DNA of 64,000 bases from Thaumatotibia leucotreta. Its lineage: Eukaryota; Arthropoda; Insecta; Lepidoptera; Tortricidae. Both the position numbers and the translations under genes were made by a program. The stretch is from NCBI GenBank assembly GCA_025490895.1, contig JALPQI010000754.1, positions 62,001 through 126,000 of the forward strand, read 5' to 3'. Positions 20,143-31,517 of this stretch are shown here, in pieces (position 1 is the first letter of the stretch; each line of letters starts with the position of its first letter). Under the pieces are notes generated by a model. The model was not told the DNA's origin, did not search any database, and saw nothing but the letters and a program-made list of their open reading frames with translations.

Positions 20143-20811
20143 AGTGGCGTCATTTTTTTTTTCAGCGGCCATCGTTTATGTTACTATTATTTTGTAGTGC
20201 TACCTTAGACTAGCTTATTTACAAAATAAGTTTTGCCGTTAGTAATATCGGAGCCAAGATATAGCCCATCAAACAATGTTATTGGACCAGTGAATATACC
20301 TAACTAAGACAGGTTTAGGAGACAGCTTAGACGACTACAGGCTTATTTAACTCGATAATACTACTAATAGTACACCAAACGAAGGAAACTCAGAGGAAAA
20401 AACTCGTGTATAAGCGAATTTTGGCATAGTTGTAGGGAATGGTGTTTTAAACCACATACTAAAAGTACTGGTGGTTAGGGGTGGAGCTAACGGGGGGAGG
20501 GGGGTGTAAAGGTCCTTATTTTTAATTTTTCGTAAATAACTCGTAAGCCGTGGCTTATAGCAAAAAACGGTCTAGTACATAAGTAATCTACATGTACAAG
20601 TAAAAATGTTGCAAAATGGTTTCAATAGACGGTTCACCCTCTAAACACCACAAGGAAACACAGGTGTGATGCACACATGCAAAATGTTTTAACATATTTC
20701 CAAATAGGAAATGTACCTAATTCGATTAGTTTTAAGATTGGAATTGTTACTAATGCTTTTTTATGTATACAACACAACATATATTATGTATTATGTGACA
20801 TTATTTATTTC

Positions 20812-20920
20812 GGATAAGGGTCCTTATTGTCGATGGCTATTACGTCCGGTGACGTCGTATCTGTATACAAACATGGCTCAATAACGCCGTAAGCGCCAAT
20901 GACAATAACGTCCCTTTTCC
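20812..20920. repeat. 109-bp inverted repeat nested in the transposon
   Basis: GGATAAGGGTCCTTATTGTC pairs with GACAATAACGTCCCTTTTCC, and GATGGCTATTACG with CGTAAGCGCCAAT, leaving a short GACGTCG-containing loop. Looks like an independent MITE. Confidence 0.6.
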
Positions 20921-21035
20921 CAGATAACGTCATTTGTAATTTTTAGTATTACGTTGAATTACTTTTTTACACATTTTCTGGCTCGTCGTAAACTTCATTC
21001 TCAATATTATCTTGGCGAATCACTCTCTCTAAAAA

Positions 21036-21557
21036 CTATGCCGGGGGATCAAGATGTTCTTGATACCTACCCCATCCCAAGAACCATATAATTGACATTA
21101 CATGTGAGCAACAGCCTAAGGTCCTCTTCCCAACAACACATGAACAATAATTTCCTAATATTGCCTCTGGGCCTTGTAATCCACCATCTACAGCAACATA
21201 AACAAAATACTGTCTTCTGTTGGAGTGCCGCGAATGTATTCTGCCTCTTAAAAGCCACGGATAGATGCAATCGGGATTTTGGTCGCAGAAATTTTGCAAA
21301 TTGGGTTATAATATTATAATACTTTGTATACCTCAATTACGTAGGATCCGTTTTTGATGTGCTCACCATAATAGCTTCGAGCTTGCTCGATTTGATAGGT
21401 ATGTGCCCAGTGCGTAAATTATTAGATCGTCTGCCGTTAATTGTGGAAAATCGTCCATTCCCGGAACTTCAGCATTCATCATTTGGAAGGCAGCTCTTCT
21501 TTGGTTAAGGTTCTTTTGCAAAACATATTCACTAAGACTCATTCCGATGGATTTCAA
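21036..21557 (-). pseudogene. SWIM zinc-finger protein of a transposon, frameshifted
   Basis: Minus-strand fragments in three frames line up as one protein. 21557-21363 gives MSLSEYVLQKNLNQRRAAFQ and FPQLTADDLIIYALGTY. A second frame gives QARSYYGEHIKNGSYVIEVY over about 21392-21333. The last gives RGRIHSRHSNRRQYFVYVAV, then GNYCSCVVGKRTLGCCSHVM and a terminal WFLGWGRYQEHLDPPA. The CSC..CCSH block is a SWIM zinc finger (CxC, about nine residues, CxH-like spacing), a DNA- or protein-binding motif seen in proteins encoded by eukaryotic transposons. At least two frameshifts separate the pieces, so the gene is dead. Insect genomes hold many such open frames; I know of no assigned function for this family. 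Confidence 0.65.
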
Positions 21558-21719
21558 AAATAAATGTGAGTCTTTACTATAAAACTTTAAAGTATGATAT
21601 CTCGGCTCCGATATAACTTAGCTATATGCACTCCATAATAAAATAAGTTTGTTTTAAATTGCTCTTTTCAAATTTACCACTTTCATGAGTGGCCGCCAAA
21701 ATTTTAAAACGACGCCAAC

Positions 21720-22724
21720 TTTACCCAAACCCCATTTGTACTAGCTCTGCAGGATAGGAAATAGAGATTCCCACAAGCTTACCGAACAACTGCTGAACTC
21801 TTTAAGCGCCAGGTGCTGATACAAGGTAAATGGACAAAGCATGGACTCAAGTTATATTAGGGATGAACTCACAAAGTACAAAACGTCTTGAAGTTCAAAG
21901 CTCCAGTTATTGCATCGTTAAACTCTTTGTATACGAGTTCCGAGACGAGCCCCATAAAAATTACATTTTAATTTGGTATGGGGCGGCGCCCGCGCGGCGC
22001 GAGGGCACACTGGGCGCGCTCGCGTCTAGTGCACTGTTGATATTAGAATATCATGTGTTTACACGATTAATATAAAAAAAATGCAAACGGCTTTATGTCT
22101 ACGCGTGAGTCACTCTTCAAAAATAGCCCTGAAATTTGATAAATAAAACTGGAAACTCGCGAACCGTTTCTTTTGATCGTCTGTTTGGTAAATACGGCTA
22201 TAGGATAGCACTAAGAATTAACGAGCCACTTCTAACGCCGATCAATGGGTGAATGGGCACAACTCCAGCTCTAAGTGGGGAATGAAAACAGAATGATAAT
22301 ACATTAGCGAGTGGAGCGGTCAGTGGCGGCACAGGGCTGCCGCGACACTCACGCCACTTCACTCGCGACCAACGCGACCATCCATCAATGACACGACATG
22401 GGAAGCTTTTAGGACGAGTAGCTTTCACTGCAGGAAAACACCGGCCGGAAACCCTTTTTCGCTCTACCTAAAAAGCAAAACTGTCGACAATTAACGGCAC
22501 TTTTGTAAAACGACATAGTTATAGGTACACCCACCTGTCGCGAGCAACGAGAAGTCTGTAATCTGCGCGCAGGTGGTGCTGGACCACTTGTTTGTGGCGC
22601 CGAGAGCAATAAATCCTTTATTTAAACTTCCGCCGCCTAAGTAATAACTTACAAAGAGCACTTCAGTACTAATACATTACTTCCTTAATAAAGTAAAAAA
22701 CTTTGCAAAACGTCATATAAACCT
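21720..22724. other. No supported gene; GC-rich patch at 21980-22035
   Basis: Includes a CpG-rich stretch (GGGGCGGCGCCCGCGCGGCG, about 21978-21998). A minus-strand open stretch ends in a donor-like CGACAG|GTGGGT near 22534, but lacks a convincing acceptor or start, so no exon is called. Confidence 0.4.
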
Positions 22725-23024
22725 TTAGGAACTTGTTTTGAGTGAGTTCCTTCGTCCAATTAATTTTAAAGCATGGCGCGGCGCGCTGCACGCGTCATGT
22801 GTGAAAGCTGACAGAAGGTTTGACGGGTGCAGGTGAGTGCGCGCGGCGAGCGACTGCGGGCCGGCGGCGGCGGCTTCGCTCGTAAATCTATTTGTGCAGG
22901 CTGCAGGCTCGGCTGCTGCGGGCGCGGGACGAGCGACCGTGGCCCGCGCGCGCCGCGCACTGCCGCGCCCGCCCGCCCGCGCCGCCGCCGCCGCCGCCCG
23001 CCCAATCCGACCCACGAAAATCAA
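22725..23024. promoter_or_regulatory. CpG-rich island with a possible 5' UTR exon on the plus strand
   Basis: About 250 bp (22765-23015) is very rich in C, G and CpG, with GCCGCCGCCGCCGCC runs, in an otherwise AT-rich region. Several frames are open on both strands, as expected of GC-rich DNA, and none looks like protein. On the plus strand GGGTGCAG|GTGAGT at 22832/22833 is a near-ideal splice donor preceded by frames with stops, compatible with an untranslated first exon. This may mark a promoter; its gene cannot be named. Confidence 0.35.
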
Positions 23025-23734
23025 TTGTATTCCACGCGATTATTACTTTGATCGTTTTATCGATTGTTTCACGACTTTATATCGATGGAAGGAAGTGGAG
23101 GATTAAACCACCGGCGTCAATGTAAACACGGCCGTGAATGCCTACGGATTACAAAGTTGGAGATATGCAAATAAGAGGAACTAGATACTTCGGCAAACTT
23201 GATTGTTGTTTGAAAACAATAATTTGAGAGAAGTTTGAAGTGGGAAAGTTATCAGGAAGCCTGCTAATATTGTAAAAGACGAGTCGGTAACGATAATTCA
23301 ATAAAGTACGGTTTACGTTATAAAAGCCATCAAAGATCAAATGGCCGTAAATCTGGACAATTTTTGGCACATTCGTCGGAGGTTTTATTCTTACTAAAGT
23401 TTTGATCTCGTCTAAGAGCAAATTTATTGCTTGAGTTGTTTGGCTAGCTTATTATTACAACTTGGTATGCGTTGTTTTTCTATTGGAGTAATTCATCATT
23501 CTTATTTTGGTAACGGTCTAACTTTCTAGGTATCTATAAGTATAGCTTATCCAACATTACTTGCTCAATTTTAACAAAATTAAGTTCGCCGGTTTTCATA
23601 GTTTTAGGTGGTGGTAGTTTAAGGTGATTTTTTGTATGTTGTAGTATAATTTATTTCCGCCGATTACGGCGTGGATAACTATATAATTTATTTCAAAAAA
23701 ACACAAGCAAAAATTACATCACAGAAAAGACCTT
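23025..23734. other. Non-coding DNA
   Basis: A 90-codon open stretch on the minus strand (23149-23421) has no recognisable motif. I see no repeat ends. Confidence 0.35.
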
Positions 23735-24230
23735 TTTATCCGTGCGGTGACGGAGTAAGAATACAAAAATCACCGCCCCTCTCTTCCCGTGGGTGTCGTA
23801 GGAGTCGACTAAGGGAAATACTGAGTAGCCAGCTTCTCAGCCGGTGGTAGGGTATTTTTACTAGTACCCGCCTGGTTGGCTACCACCGTACATTCGGTGT
23901 AAACGCCCGTGAAATGACTTACCTTCGTGTTTGCCGTGTTTCGGGGTCAGCCGGTGTATTTACCAGCTTCTAGCGGGCCAGCAAGGCGGTGGCAACTAAC
24001 AGGTTACTGATTGTCTCCTGTTCGTTGCCGCCGCGATTTGGGCTCTACTTTTCACTTACGATCAGGTGGAGTGGAGCCACTTTGTTGTGCCAACGTAATT
24101 TTTATTGGGTTGGCAACGCGCATGTGACACCCTGAGGTTGCAGGCGCCCATAGGCTACGGTGACTGTTTTCCATCAGGCGGGCCGTATGCTTGTTTGCCA
24201 CCGACGTGGTATAAAAAAAAAAAAAAAAAA
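23735..24230 (+). mobile_element. LINE-tailed retroelement copy (SINE-like or 3' end of a related LINE)
   Basis: Ends in 18 As (24213-24230) preceded by ACCGACGTGGTATA. The last about 110 bp (from about 24103, TTATTGGGTTGGCAACGCGC) match the 3' end of the LINE at 44061-46739, including its last codons, but the preceding roughly 370 bp do not. It could be a non-autonomous element that borrows the LINE tail, or another LINE subfamily truncated at its 3' UTR. Confidence 0.65.
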
Positions 24231-25111
24231 CCTTAAAAATTAATTATTAAATTTAAAAAATGTCCCAGGTCCTGCTGGGGAGGTTTCTGAGTGCCCAGAA
24301 GGCCGGCTGTATTGCCGGGCTGGGCTGCTATGCTAAGTTGTAGTTTTTGATAGATTCGTTTAATTTTAATTTTACATTTGTAGAGAAATGTGTTGCGTTA
24401 TATTTAACTGTCGTCAGCATTCAATTTGTTTCAATTTTTTGGTTAAACTAAGTTTTGGTTTGCGTGGAGTTGCGAAAGCTAAACCTGAGGTCAGAATCAC
24501 TTTCCGAGAACATGTTAACATAATACTTATAAGCCCGATGTCAACTTTTAAATACTTACCTGACCCCCAATGCGATTCAAATGTTTAAGGGCTGTCAATG
24601 GTCACATACTCCGTAGTCGATTTTTTATATGTAAGTACTTAGTCAGCTTGATGAAAAACGTAGCGAATCCTGAAAATCCTGATTTATTACTCGTCTTCTT
24701 TGAAGTCTCCAATCCAAATAGCTAAAGATAAATGTACCTTCTAATATTGCATTTGGATCACGTCACGGTCATTGATCGAAGACTAACGAATATTGCTAAT
24801 GTCTCCAATAGGCGCCCCGTTTTTCATTATTTTTTCTTTTCTCTTTCGTTAGGTATCGAAACACGAAGAAAATTATATTACATTGTTTTCTCTACTTTAG
24901 GCGCACCGCAGCCCTCGAAACTCGACACAATCATCATCAACATGTAATTTGATTATGTATATTGCTCTTCCTAACAGCATATTTATGAAAAAATCTCAAT
25001 ATAATCCTCGGCGCGCCTTATTATGTAAATAGGCAGTGTAACAGCCGCTCGGAGCTACGGACCTCCATAAATCACGAGTGCTTTTATTTCCGCTTCCGGC
25101 GCGATCATCGC
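24231..25111. other. Non-coding DNA
   Basis: No supported exon. A GC-richer, unique-looking segment is at 25010-25110 (GGCGCGCC, GGAGCTACGGACCTCC) with no recognised site. Confidence 0.35.
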
Positions 25112-25758
25112 TCGATCCTCAGATCTAGCTACGAATGTAATGTAGGTACGTATTCTTAATACGTTCTAAGAATGACTTTGTCAAATAAGGTATGACGTGA
25201 AGAGCTAGTTTTATAAACTGTAAACGAAACTGTACCAACATGGAATTAAAACTGTGGTGTGGTTAGTTAGTTCAATTGTTTTTTTTTATTTTATTTTTGT
25301 TGACTTGATTTGATTAATTTATTTATTGTTAATAATTAATTGTTAATTTGACTTTGCAATCACGTTTAATGTTATATTTCTTTATTCATTATTATAACCG
25401 AATCTTATATTATAATCTATGTAAATCGAATTTGTCTTTTACAAATCACATTGGGCAGGACGAAGTTAGTATAACATAATTTGAATTGAGAGCCTAAGTG
25501 AAATGATTTATTATAATAAAAATGAAATTATCATATGTGATACTTTCATATATGACGTGATGATCTATTAGCACCTAAATGAAATATTCTGTATTTTGAT
25601 TTCATAGCTGTCTATGTATTTAAGTATCTATATGTATCTATCTATTATATAGTATATGGTCGCCTAGTACCCACATCACAAGCCTTAATTGAGCTTACCG
25701 TGGGACTAGGTCGATTTAAGTATGTAAGATGTCCCAACATATTTATTTATTTATTTAA
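25112..25758 (+). repeat. 0.65-kb dispersed element, copy 1
   Basis: Almost identical to 40927-41568 from TCGATCCTCAGATCTAGC to the terminal ATTTATTTATTTATT run; differences are a few substitutions and small indels. The last about 160 bp (CTGTCTATGTATTTAAGTAT onward) match the 3' body of the tRNA-type SINE at 39968-40152, and TTGGGCAGGACGAAGT inside resembles a retroelement 3' region. Both copies share the same left boundary. Confidence 0.8.
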
Positions 25759-25827
25759 TGGTTGGTAGACTCTGTCGTTAGCGGGAAGGATCGTCGTGCG
25801 TCGATCGTCGTTCCATTTCACCCTGTA
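25759..25827. repeat. Half copy of the 51822-52064 MITE family
   Basis: TGGTTGGTAGACTCTGTCG, AGCGGGAAGGATCGTC and TTTCACCCTGTA match one arm of that element. The other arm is absent, the break falling exactly at the tail of the 0.65-kb element. Confidence 0.65.
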
Positions 25828-26098
25828 GAAGTATACTTACTTATAAAAAAGTCCAAATAACAAAGTGACATCCAATTTTCCTTAAAAAGCCCATCTACGA
25901 ATGCTAAGCACCCGAACACTTACGTATCGCCTTGAGCGTTATCGGAATCCCCTCTAACCCGAACCGAGCTTTATTGGTGAGAGTTTTATCGAAGTATCCC
26001 CGTGAGCGTTAATCTCGTTCAGAGTCCTTACTAGTTGGTGTGCAAAAAGTTTTGAATGTAATACCTAAGTACACTCAACCAAATGGAACCATAGGCCA

Positions 26099-26173
26099 TT
26101 TTTTTAGGATTCCGTAGCCAAAATGGCAAAAACGGAACCCTTATAGTTTTGCCATGTCCGTTTCTCCGCAGCA
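26099..26173 (-). repeat. 0.5-kb lepidopteran repeat family, right-end fragment
   Basis: Reverse copy of the terminus: TTTTTAGGATTCCGTAGCC, AAAATGGCAAAAACGGAACCC and GCCATGTCCGT. Confidence 0.65.
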
Positions 26174-27437
26174 TTTGTCGTTTGCCATTGTAACGTATCG
26201 ACATCAAGTGAAGATAATTCTTGCTTTCATTATTTTTGTAGGCGTTCGATTTAAAATATCATGACGTCGCCGCGTACCACGTGACCTACAATTGTACGTC
26301 AGTGTTTTCATTCAGGATACTATGGCATTAAACAGAGCGGATAGAATTTCAACCAATCAGATTCGAGCTAGTTTATTGTTAGCCAATGGTAAAAGATGTT
26401 CAGTATGAGGTGATTCAAAGACGTCGAATGAACGAACAATTGAGGGATTGAGAATGAGAGTTGAGAGAATCTGACTTAAGGGAGTGTAACAGGTATTCGA
26501 GGCTTTTTCTTCAGCAGAGCGTCGAGTCGTAAGGAAGTCAGTGAGTTTAGTTCGTAAGGCATATCGTGTTTAGAATTGTTCACAGAGATAGCAGGCAGGC
26601 TTTACGGCAGCGGAGGCATAGGGCGAGTAACACCATTCCTGGGCGTGATTCGAAGATAGAAATGCGGGATCACCCGGCATTTGGGCGCACCAAGGAAGCA
26701 CCAGCATGGATATGGTACGTCGCCTCTGGCATATTTTATATTTATAGGAATTGCTTTGTGATAGTGGAATAATAGGTGCATCGAATCATACGGGATCCCA
26801 GCGATATGTTAGAAAGTGGGTAGATTCAGATTCGTTGTGCTTCGGAGATGAGCGTGCTCGAATATCTAGATTCTATTATGTGTGTTCAATTGTGTTTTAA
26901 TCGTGTTTATTCATAGTTTAAATATTGAATAGTTATTATTCCGATATACTTTCGACAATGCTTTATAGAATTACTAAGTGGTAACGAACCGTACTGGTCG
27001 ATTAGTGATGACTATAAGGTTACGGCAAACCGACACAAGGGCGAACGTAAGTTATTAATATTCATTTAATACGGATTGAATTAGTTTTAGCTTGTAGTTG
27101 GGGTCCAGCTTGTGTGAGGGTATCTGGATACAGGGCCCGTGTCTGGATGGTTTTCATACAAATTGAATCTTAAATTGCAATCTATGACAGGAACATAATA
27201 ATAAATCATTGCTTGTGGTCGTTGTGTGTACGGTTGATTTAATTTAACTAATTTACTTTTATAATGTTCATCGTAACTGCAATACGAACATAATCGAGTA
27301 ACATTTTAATAATGTAACATGGTTATCTAAATAATTCTGTATTAATTATTCGGTTGCCGTATTCTTTAGTCGACAGTAGTAAACCAGTGGAACGCGCAGT
27401 ATTATGATTCATGTAGGTTGTATAGATACGCCACGTG
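26174..27437. other. Start of a gene-free block
   Basis: No coding exon. A 68-codon open stretch at 26566-26772 (Arg-rich) shows no recognisable domain. I looked for long terminal repeats matching 31.5-32 kb and did not find any by eye. Confidence 0.4.
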
Positions 27438-27522
27438 TTAACACGTTCAATACGGTAGTGGGTATTTCGACTTCGTACTAGGTATGGTTAGTTACAAGTT
27501 AAGCCAATTGCATCAGTGTTAA
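27438..27522. repeat. Short MITE, copy 1
   Basis: TTAACACGTTCAATACGG opens and GCATCAGTGTTAA closes it. The inner GGTATGGTTAGTTA is shared with the copy at 27714-27801. The TTAA-containing ends are reminiscent of piggyBac-type targets, but this is weak. Confidence 0.55.
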
Positions 27523-27713
27523 AATGTGATGCTTACAAAGTTAATAATTTAATAAACTGTTTTATAACGGCGTTTTATAAATACTTTAATTTGTTAATAA
27601 TTCATAGTGTTTGCCTTAAATTTGGTTTGAATTCAGTTCATTCTACTTATAACACCATAAACATTAACATCATCCTTTGAGTTATGGTATTATTTTAGTA
27701 GACTGTTATATCT

Positions 27714-27801
27714 AACGCGTTCACTGCGGTTGGGGGTCTTTCGACCCCTTACAAGTATGGTTAGTTATGAGCCTAGCTAATTGCCGCAGAGAAGGTGTTA
27801 A
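27714..27801. repeat. Short MITE, copy 2
   Basis: AACGCGTTCACTGCGG is mirrored by CCGCAGAGAAGGTGTTAA; the interior carries GGGGTCTTTCGACCCC and GTATGGTTAGTTATGAG, related to the copy at 27438-27522. Confidence 0.6.
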
Positions 27802-28029
27802 GATAATTATTTTCCGTATTAAATGACAGCCTCATTATATTATAGTGTACAAATGTTGGTAGGTAATTAAATAAAATATTTCTCATTTCCGGTCCATGTC
27901 CATCGGCGAGAGGCATAATTATATCATCCACGGGATCAAGGGTGTGGAGATATCTGCAATTACATCAGCATCAAATACCCCATCGGTCGCAAGTGACGCT
28001 GAAAGGCGTCTGCCATTTTATCTTGACTG

Positions 28030-28974
28030 GACTCCGTTGAACTGGTGTGTTGCGTCTGGTTTATTTAATAGTTAGGATTATCTACCCTTCAAATTAATTA
28101 ATTGTTTGCCATATTGAAAAATATTTCTAAACTTAAATATATTATATTAATGTTGTGTAGAGCGGGCTAGGATCTGGTTTAATTGAATCCCACCATTTAA
28201 TGAGTTAATTGATTTTTATTTAGAGTTATAATTTATTATTCATCGATTAAACAGAACATTTCATGGAGAATAATTGCTTGATTAGTTTTGGTATTTGAAT
28301 CACTCCTTTAGTATTTTTCTATTATTCCGTTCAATCATAATCTGTGATGACTCCGTCGAACTGGTGTGTTGCTTCTGGTTTATTTAATAGATATAATTAT
28401 CTACCCTTCAACTTAATTGTGTGCCATATTGAAAAATATTTCTAAACTTAATATATTATATTAATGCTGTGGAGAGCGGCTAGGATCTGGTTTAATTGAA
28501 TCCCACCATTTAATGAGTTAATTGATTTTTATTTAGAGTTATAATTTATTATTCATCGATTAAACAGAACATTTCATGGAGAATAATTGCTTGATTAGTT
28601 TTGGTATTTGAATCACTCCTTTAGTATTTTACTATTATTCCGTTCAATCATAATCTGTGATGACTCCGTCGAACTGGTGTGTTGCTTCTGGTTTATTTAA
28701 TAGATAGAATTATCTACCCTTCAACTTAATTGTGTGCCATATTGAAAAATATTTCTAAACTTAATATATTATATTAATGCTGTGGAGAGCGGCTAGGATC
28801 TGGTTTAATTGAATCCCACCATTTAATGAGTTAATTGATTTTTATTTAGAGTTATAATTTATTATTAATCGATTAAACAGAACATTTCATGGAGAATAAT
28901 TGCTTGATTAGTTTTGGTATTTGAATCACTCCTTTAGTATTTTCCTATTATTCCGTTCAATTATAATCCGTGGT
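28030..28974 (+). repeat. Three tandem copies of a 313-319 bp unit
   Basis: Units start at 28030, 28349 and 28662 with GACTCCGTYGAACTGGTGTG and run through CTAGGATCTGGTTTAATTG and CCTATTATTCCGTTCAAT. Copies 2 and 3 are nearly identical; copy 1 is a little longer and more diverged. No frame stays open through the unit. Confidence 0.9.
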
Positions 28975-29811
28975 CAAAATTATTAACTTCTTATTAATAC
29001 CTGTTATAAACATGATATTTTCTACTTTCCGGTGTTTCGTGCGTACGAGAGAGAGGGCGCCATGTACAGACGGCATCACGACACCGCTACACGCGCGCTT
29101 CGTGTTGGGTCGACACTGCTCAGCTACTCTATACATTACGACGCCATATACAGCTACTGTATCTTTGTGCTACTGCTCACGTGAGCTCTACGTGTTGCAT
29201 CGCCACAGTTATACCTACATTATAATCGTCCGTTTAAGCGGGTATCGGTTTCATTTAGAATTAAGGGTATTTTAGATTTAACATCTACCTACGACATAAC
29301 TACGATATTCTAATATAATACATAATTATTGCTGTTTACATCGTCTTGATTGGCAATGGACTGCTATTCAATATCTTTATGCTCAATGTGATAAATAATG
29401 GCTGTGAGCAGTTCCTCCAATTACTTGACTTATTTGGATGCGACTCTTTGTTAATGAATCGCGCAGTAATTCAAGTAGTTAATTATAAATCGTTGGTCTA
29501 TCAATAGTATATTAGAAACTATGAATGCGTGATTCATTACGATGATTACAAACGGTATAACGTAACGTGTGCGTTATGGAGTTGAGACTCTTATAAAGTG
29601 ATCCAGATTTAATATTGGCAACAAATTTATTGTGGTTCAAGAAACTTATTCTGAAACGTTTAAGTCTATATTACCCTACTGTCAATTAAAGCTATCTACA
29701 TCAGATAACGGTACACATAAATTCACAGAAATTATTAAAATGCTAAATTGTTATTCTGCATTGGAATTGACCGCATTTTAACACTAACGTTGTAGTTAAT
29801 AGGATCCGCAA
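28975..29811. other. Gene-free spacer
   Basis: A 101-codon plus-strand open stretch (28970-29275) contains no motif I recognise and is not supported by splice signals. Confidence 0.35.
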
Positions 29812-30799
29812 TACATTCCTTTGATAATGTGATGCAGTACAGTTACTGTTGATTGTTGAAGGTATGGTCGTGGCGGTTTATAGTGTGTTCTTATGAGTCA
29901 TCTAGTTTGTTAGGCGACCACGAGTTTCATGGTAGAACTGCGGTCTTTATTTGAGGTTCGCGCGAGATCCTTGAAAAGGGTGATTCGCACAACTTTAACT
30001 CGCGAAGTAGAATGCTTGCCCGGATCTATTCGGACAAGACATCTAATTAGCATCCGATCAGAAATCTGTATCTTTGTTTGCTAACATTTGTAGTTAAAGA
30101 CCCCAATTATATATTTATAACCAAACTTTTATACCATATGGGCGAGACTATAAAGTGTGAAGCTTAACGATCTTACAGACTATTGACTAGGTTGTCTCAT
30201 GCCTTCGGGCTGGGCTTGCTACCATGGAGCTTGAATAATACTGAGCATTGATGTGCAATTCTCAGTAGTATGGTCATACTTGGTCCGTTCTTGCGTAATA
30301 CGGTTCCTGAATAGAAAGTCGTCGATGGGGTCGGGCATTACATTCCTTTGATAATGTGATTCAGGCTACTGATGATTGTTGAAGGTGTGATTATGCCCGG
30401 TTTATGGGGGTATTCTTACATGTCATCTAATTTGATAGGAGACTACGAGTTTCATGGTAGGACTGCGGTCTTTATTCGAGGTTTGTGCGAGATCCTTGAA
30501 AAGGGTGATTCGCACATTCTACACCGCGAAGTAGAATGCTTGCCCGGATCTATTCGGACAAGACATCTAATTAGCATCCGATCAGAAATCTGTACCTTTG
30601 TTTGCTAACATTTGTAGTTAAAGACCCCAATTATATATTTACAACCAAATTTTTATACTATATGGGCGAGATTGCAAGTGCGAAGCTTAACAATATTACA
30701 GACTATTGACTAAGTTGTCTCATGCCTTCGGGCTGGGCTTGCTACCATGGAGCTTGAATAATACTGTGCATTGATGTGCAATTCACAGTACTGTGGTCG
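29812..30799 (+). repeat. Tandem duplication, period 528 bp
   Basis: 29812-30275 is repeated at 30340-30799, from ACATTCCTTTGATAATGTGA to GTGCAATTCTCAGTA-type ends, with small indels. The best-conserved part includes GATCCTTGAAAAGGGTGATT, GCATCCGATCAGAAATCTG and CATGCCTTCGGGCTGGGC. No common open frame survives. Confidence 0.9.
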
Positions 30800-30898
30800 A
30801 ATGGGGTTCTGTTATAGGTAATGCGGATTCTGAATAAGACAGCTTGTCTCATAACATTATGGGAATCTTTAAGTCATACGACATACATACTAGAATAT

Positions 30899-31517
30899 TA
30901 TATCACGTTAATTATAATTGTAAAACATACTACCTACAAATATATTATATATATACATATGAACATCTTGAGAGGGATATTGTCACATTCTTATTCTTAG
31001 TCTCGGAATTTGTATCTTCGGATCTATTCCTAGCGTTTGGATATTCTTGGTATACTGACATACCTGAGGGTTTTGCATCGGCTTGCAGCTCTAAATACCC
31101 AATATGGTTTATATAGAATCGGTCCACGCTGAGGCTCTTGTCCAGACTTTGCCCTTGATATGTATGGGTTTATTAACACTGTATAAAACATAATCGTCAT
31201 CTATTTAATAAGTTAGTTTTAAGCGGTTTAGTAGTATACATATTCAAATGTGATATCACGTTAATTATAATTGTAAAACATACTACCTACAAATATATTA
31301 TATACATACATATGAACATCTTGAGAGGGATATTGTCACATTCTTATTCTTAGTCTCGGAATTTGTATCTTCGGATCTATTCCTAGCGTTTGGATATTCT
31401 TAGTGTACTGACATACCTGAGGGTTTTGCATCGGTTTGCAGCTCTAAATACCCAATATGGTTTATATAGAATCTGTCCACGCTGAGGCTATCGTTCAGAC
31501 ATTGCCCTTAATATGTA
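30899..31517 (+). repeat. Tandem duplication, period 353 bp
   Basis: 30899-31164 recurs at 31252-31517 (ATATCACGTTAATTATAATT to GCCCTTRATATGTA), about 97 percent alike by eye. Between them sits about 85 bp of unrelated sequence. One copy is open for 90 codons (30844-31116) but the other copy is not preserved as a gene. Confidence 0.9.

Larger units (their letters stand above)
20143..21719 (-). mobile_element. Long-TIR DNA transposon carrying a SWIM-finger pseudogene
   Basis: Imperfect inverted repeats of about 125 bp (20143-20270 and 21593-21719) enclose the element. Matching pairs include TGGCGTC near both outer ends, GCGGCCA / TGGCCGCC, ACAAAATAAG / CTTATTTT-type blocks, and ATATCGGAGCCAAGATAT against ATATCTCGGCTCCGATAT. 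Inside are a broken minus-strand gene with a SWIM zinc finger (21036-21557) and a nested inverted repeat (20812-20920). Long inverted repeats plus a SWIM finger are features of Mutator-like elements, but I cannot see a catalytic domain, so the superfamily is open. Confidence 0.55.

Noticed and set aside
22725..23125. Several overlapping protein frames in the GC-rich patch
   Set aside because: All are low-complexity Ala/Arg/Pro translations of a CpG-rich repeat-like stretch, open on both strands, without matching splice structure.
28970..31127. Small proteins in the duplicated block (101, 78 and 90 codons)
   Set aside because: Each frame is broken in the sister copy of the duplication, has no motif and lacks splice or promoter support.
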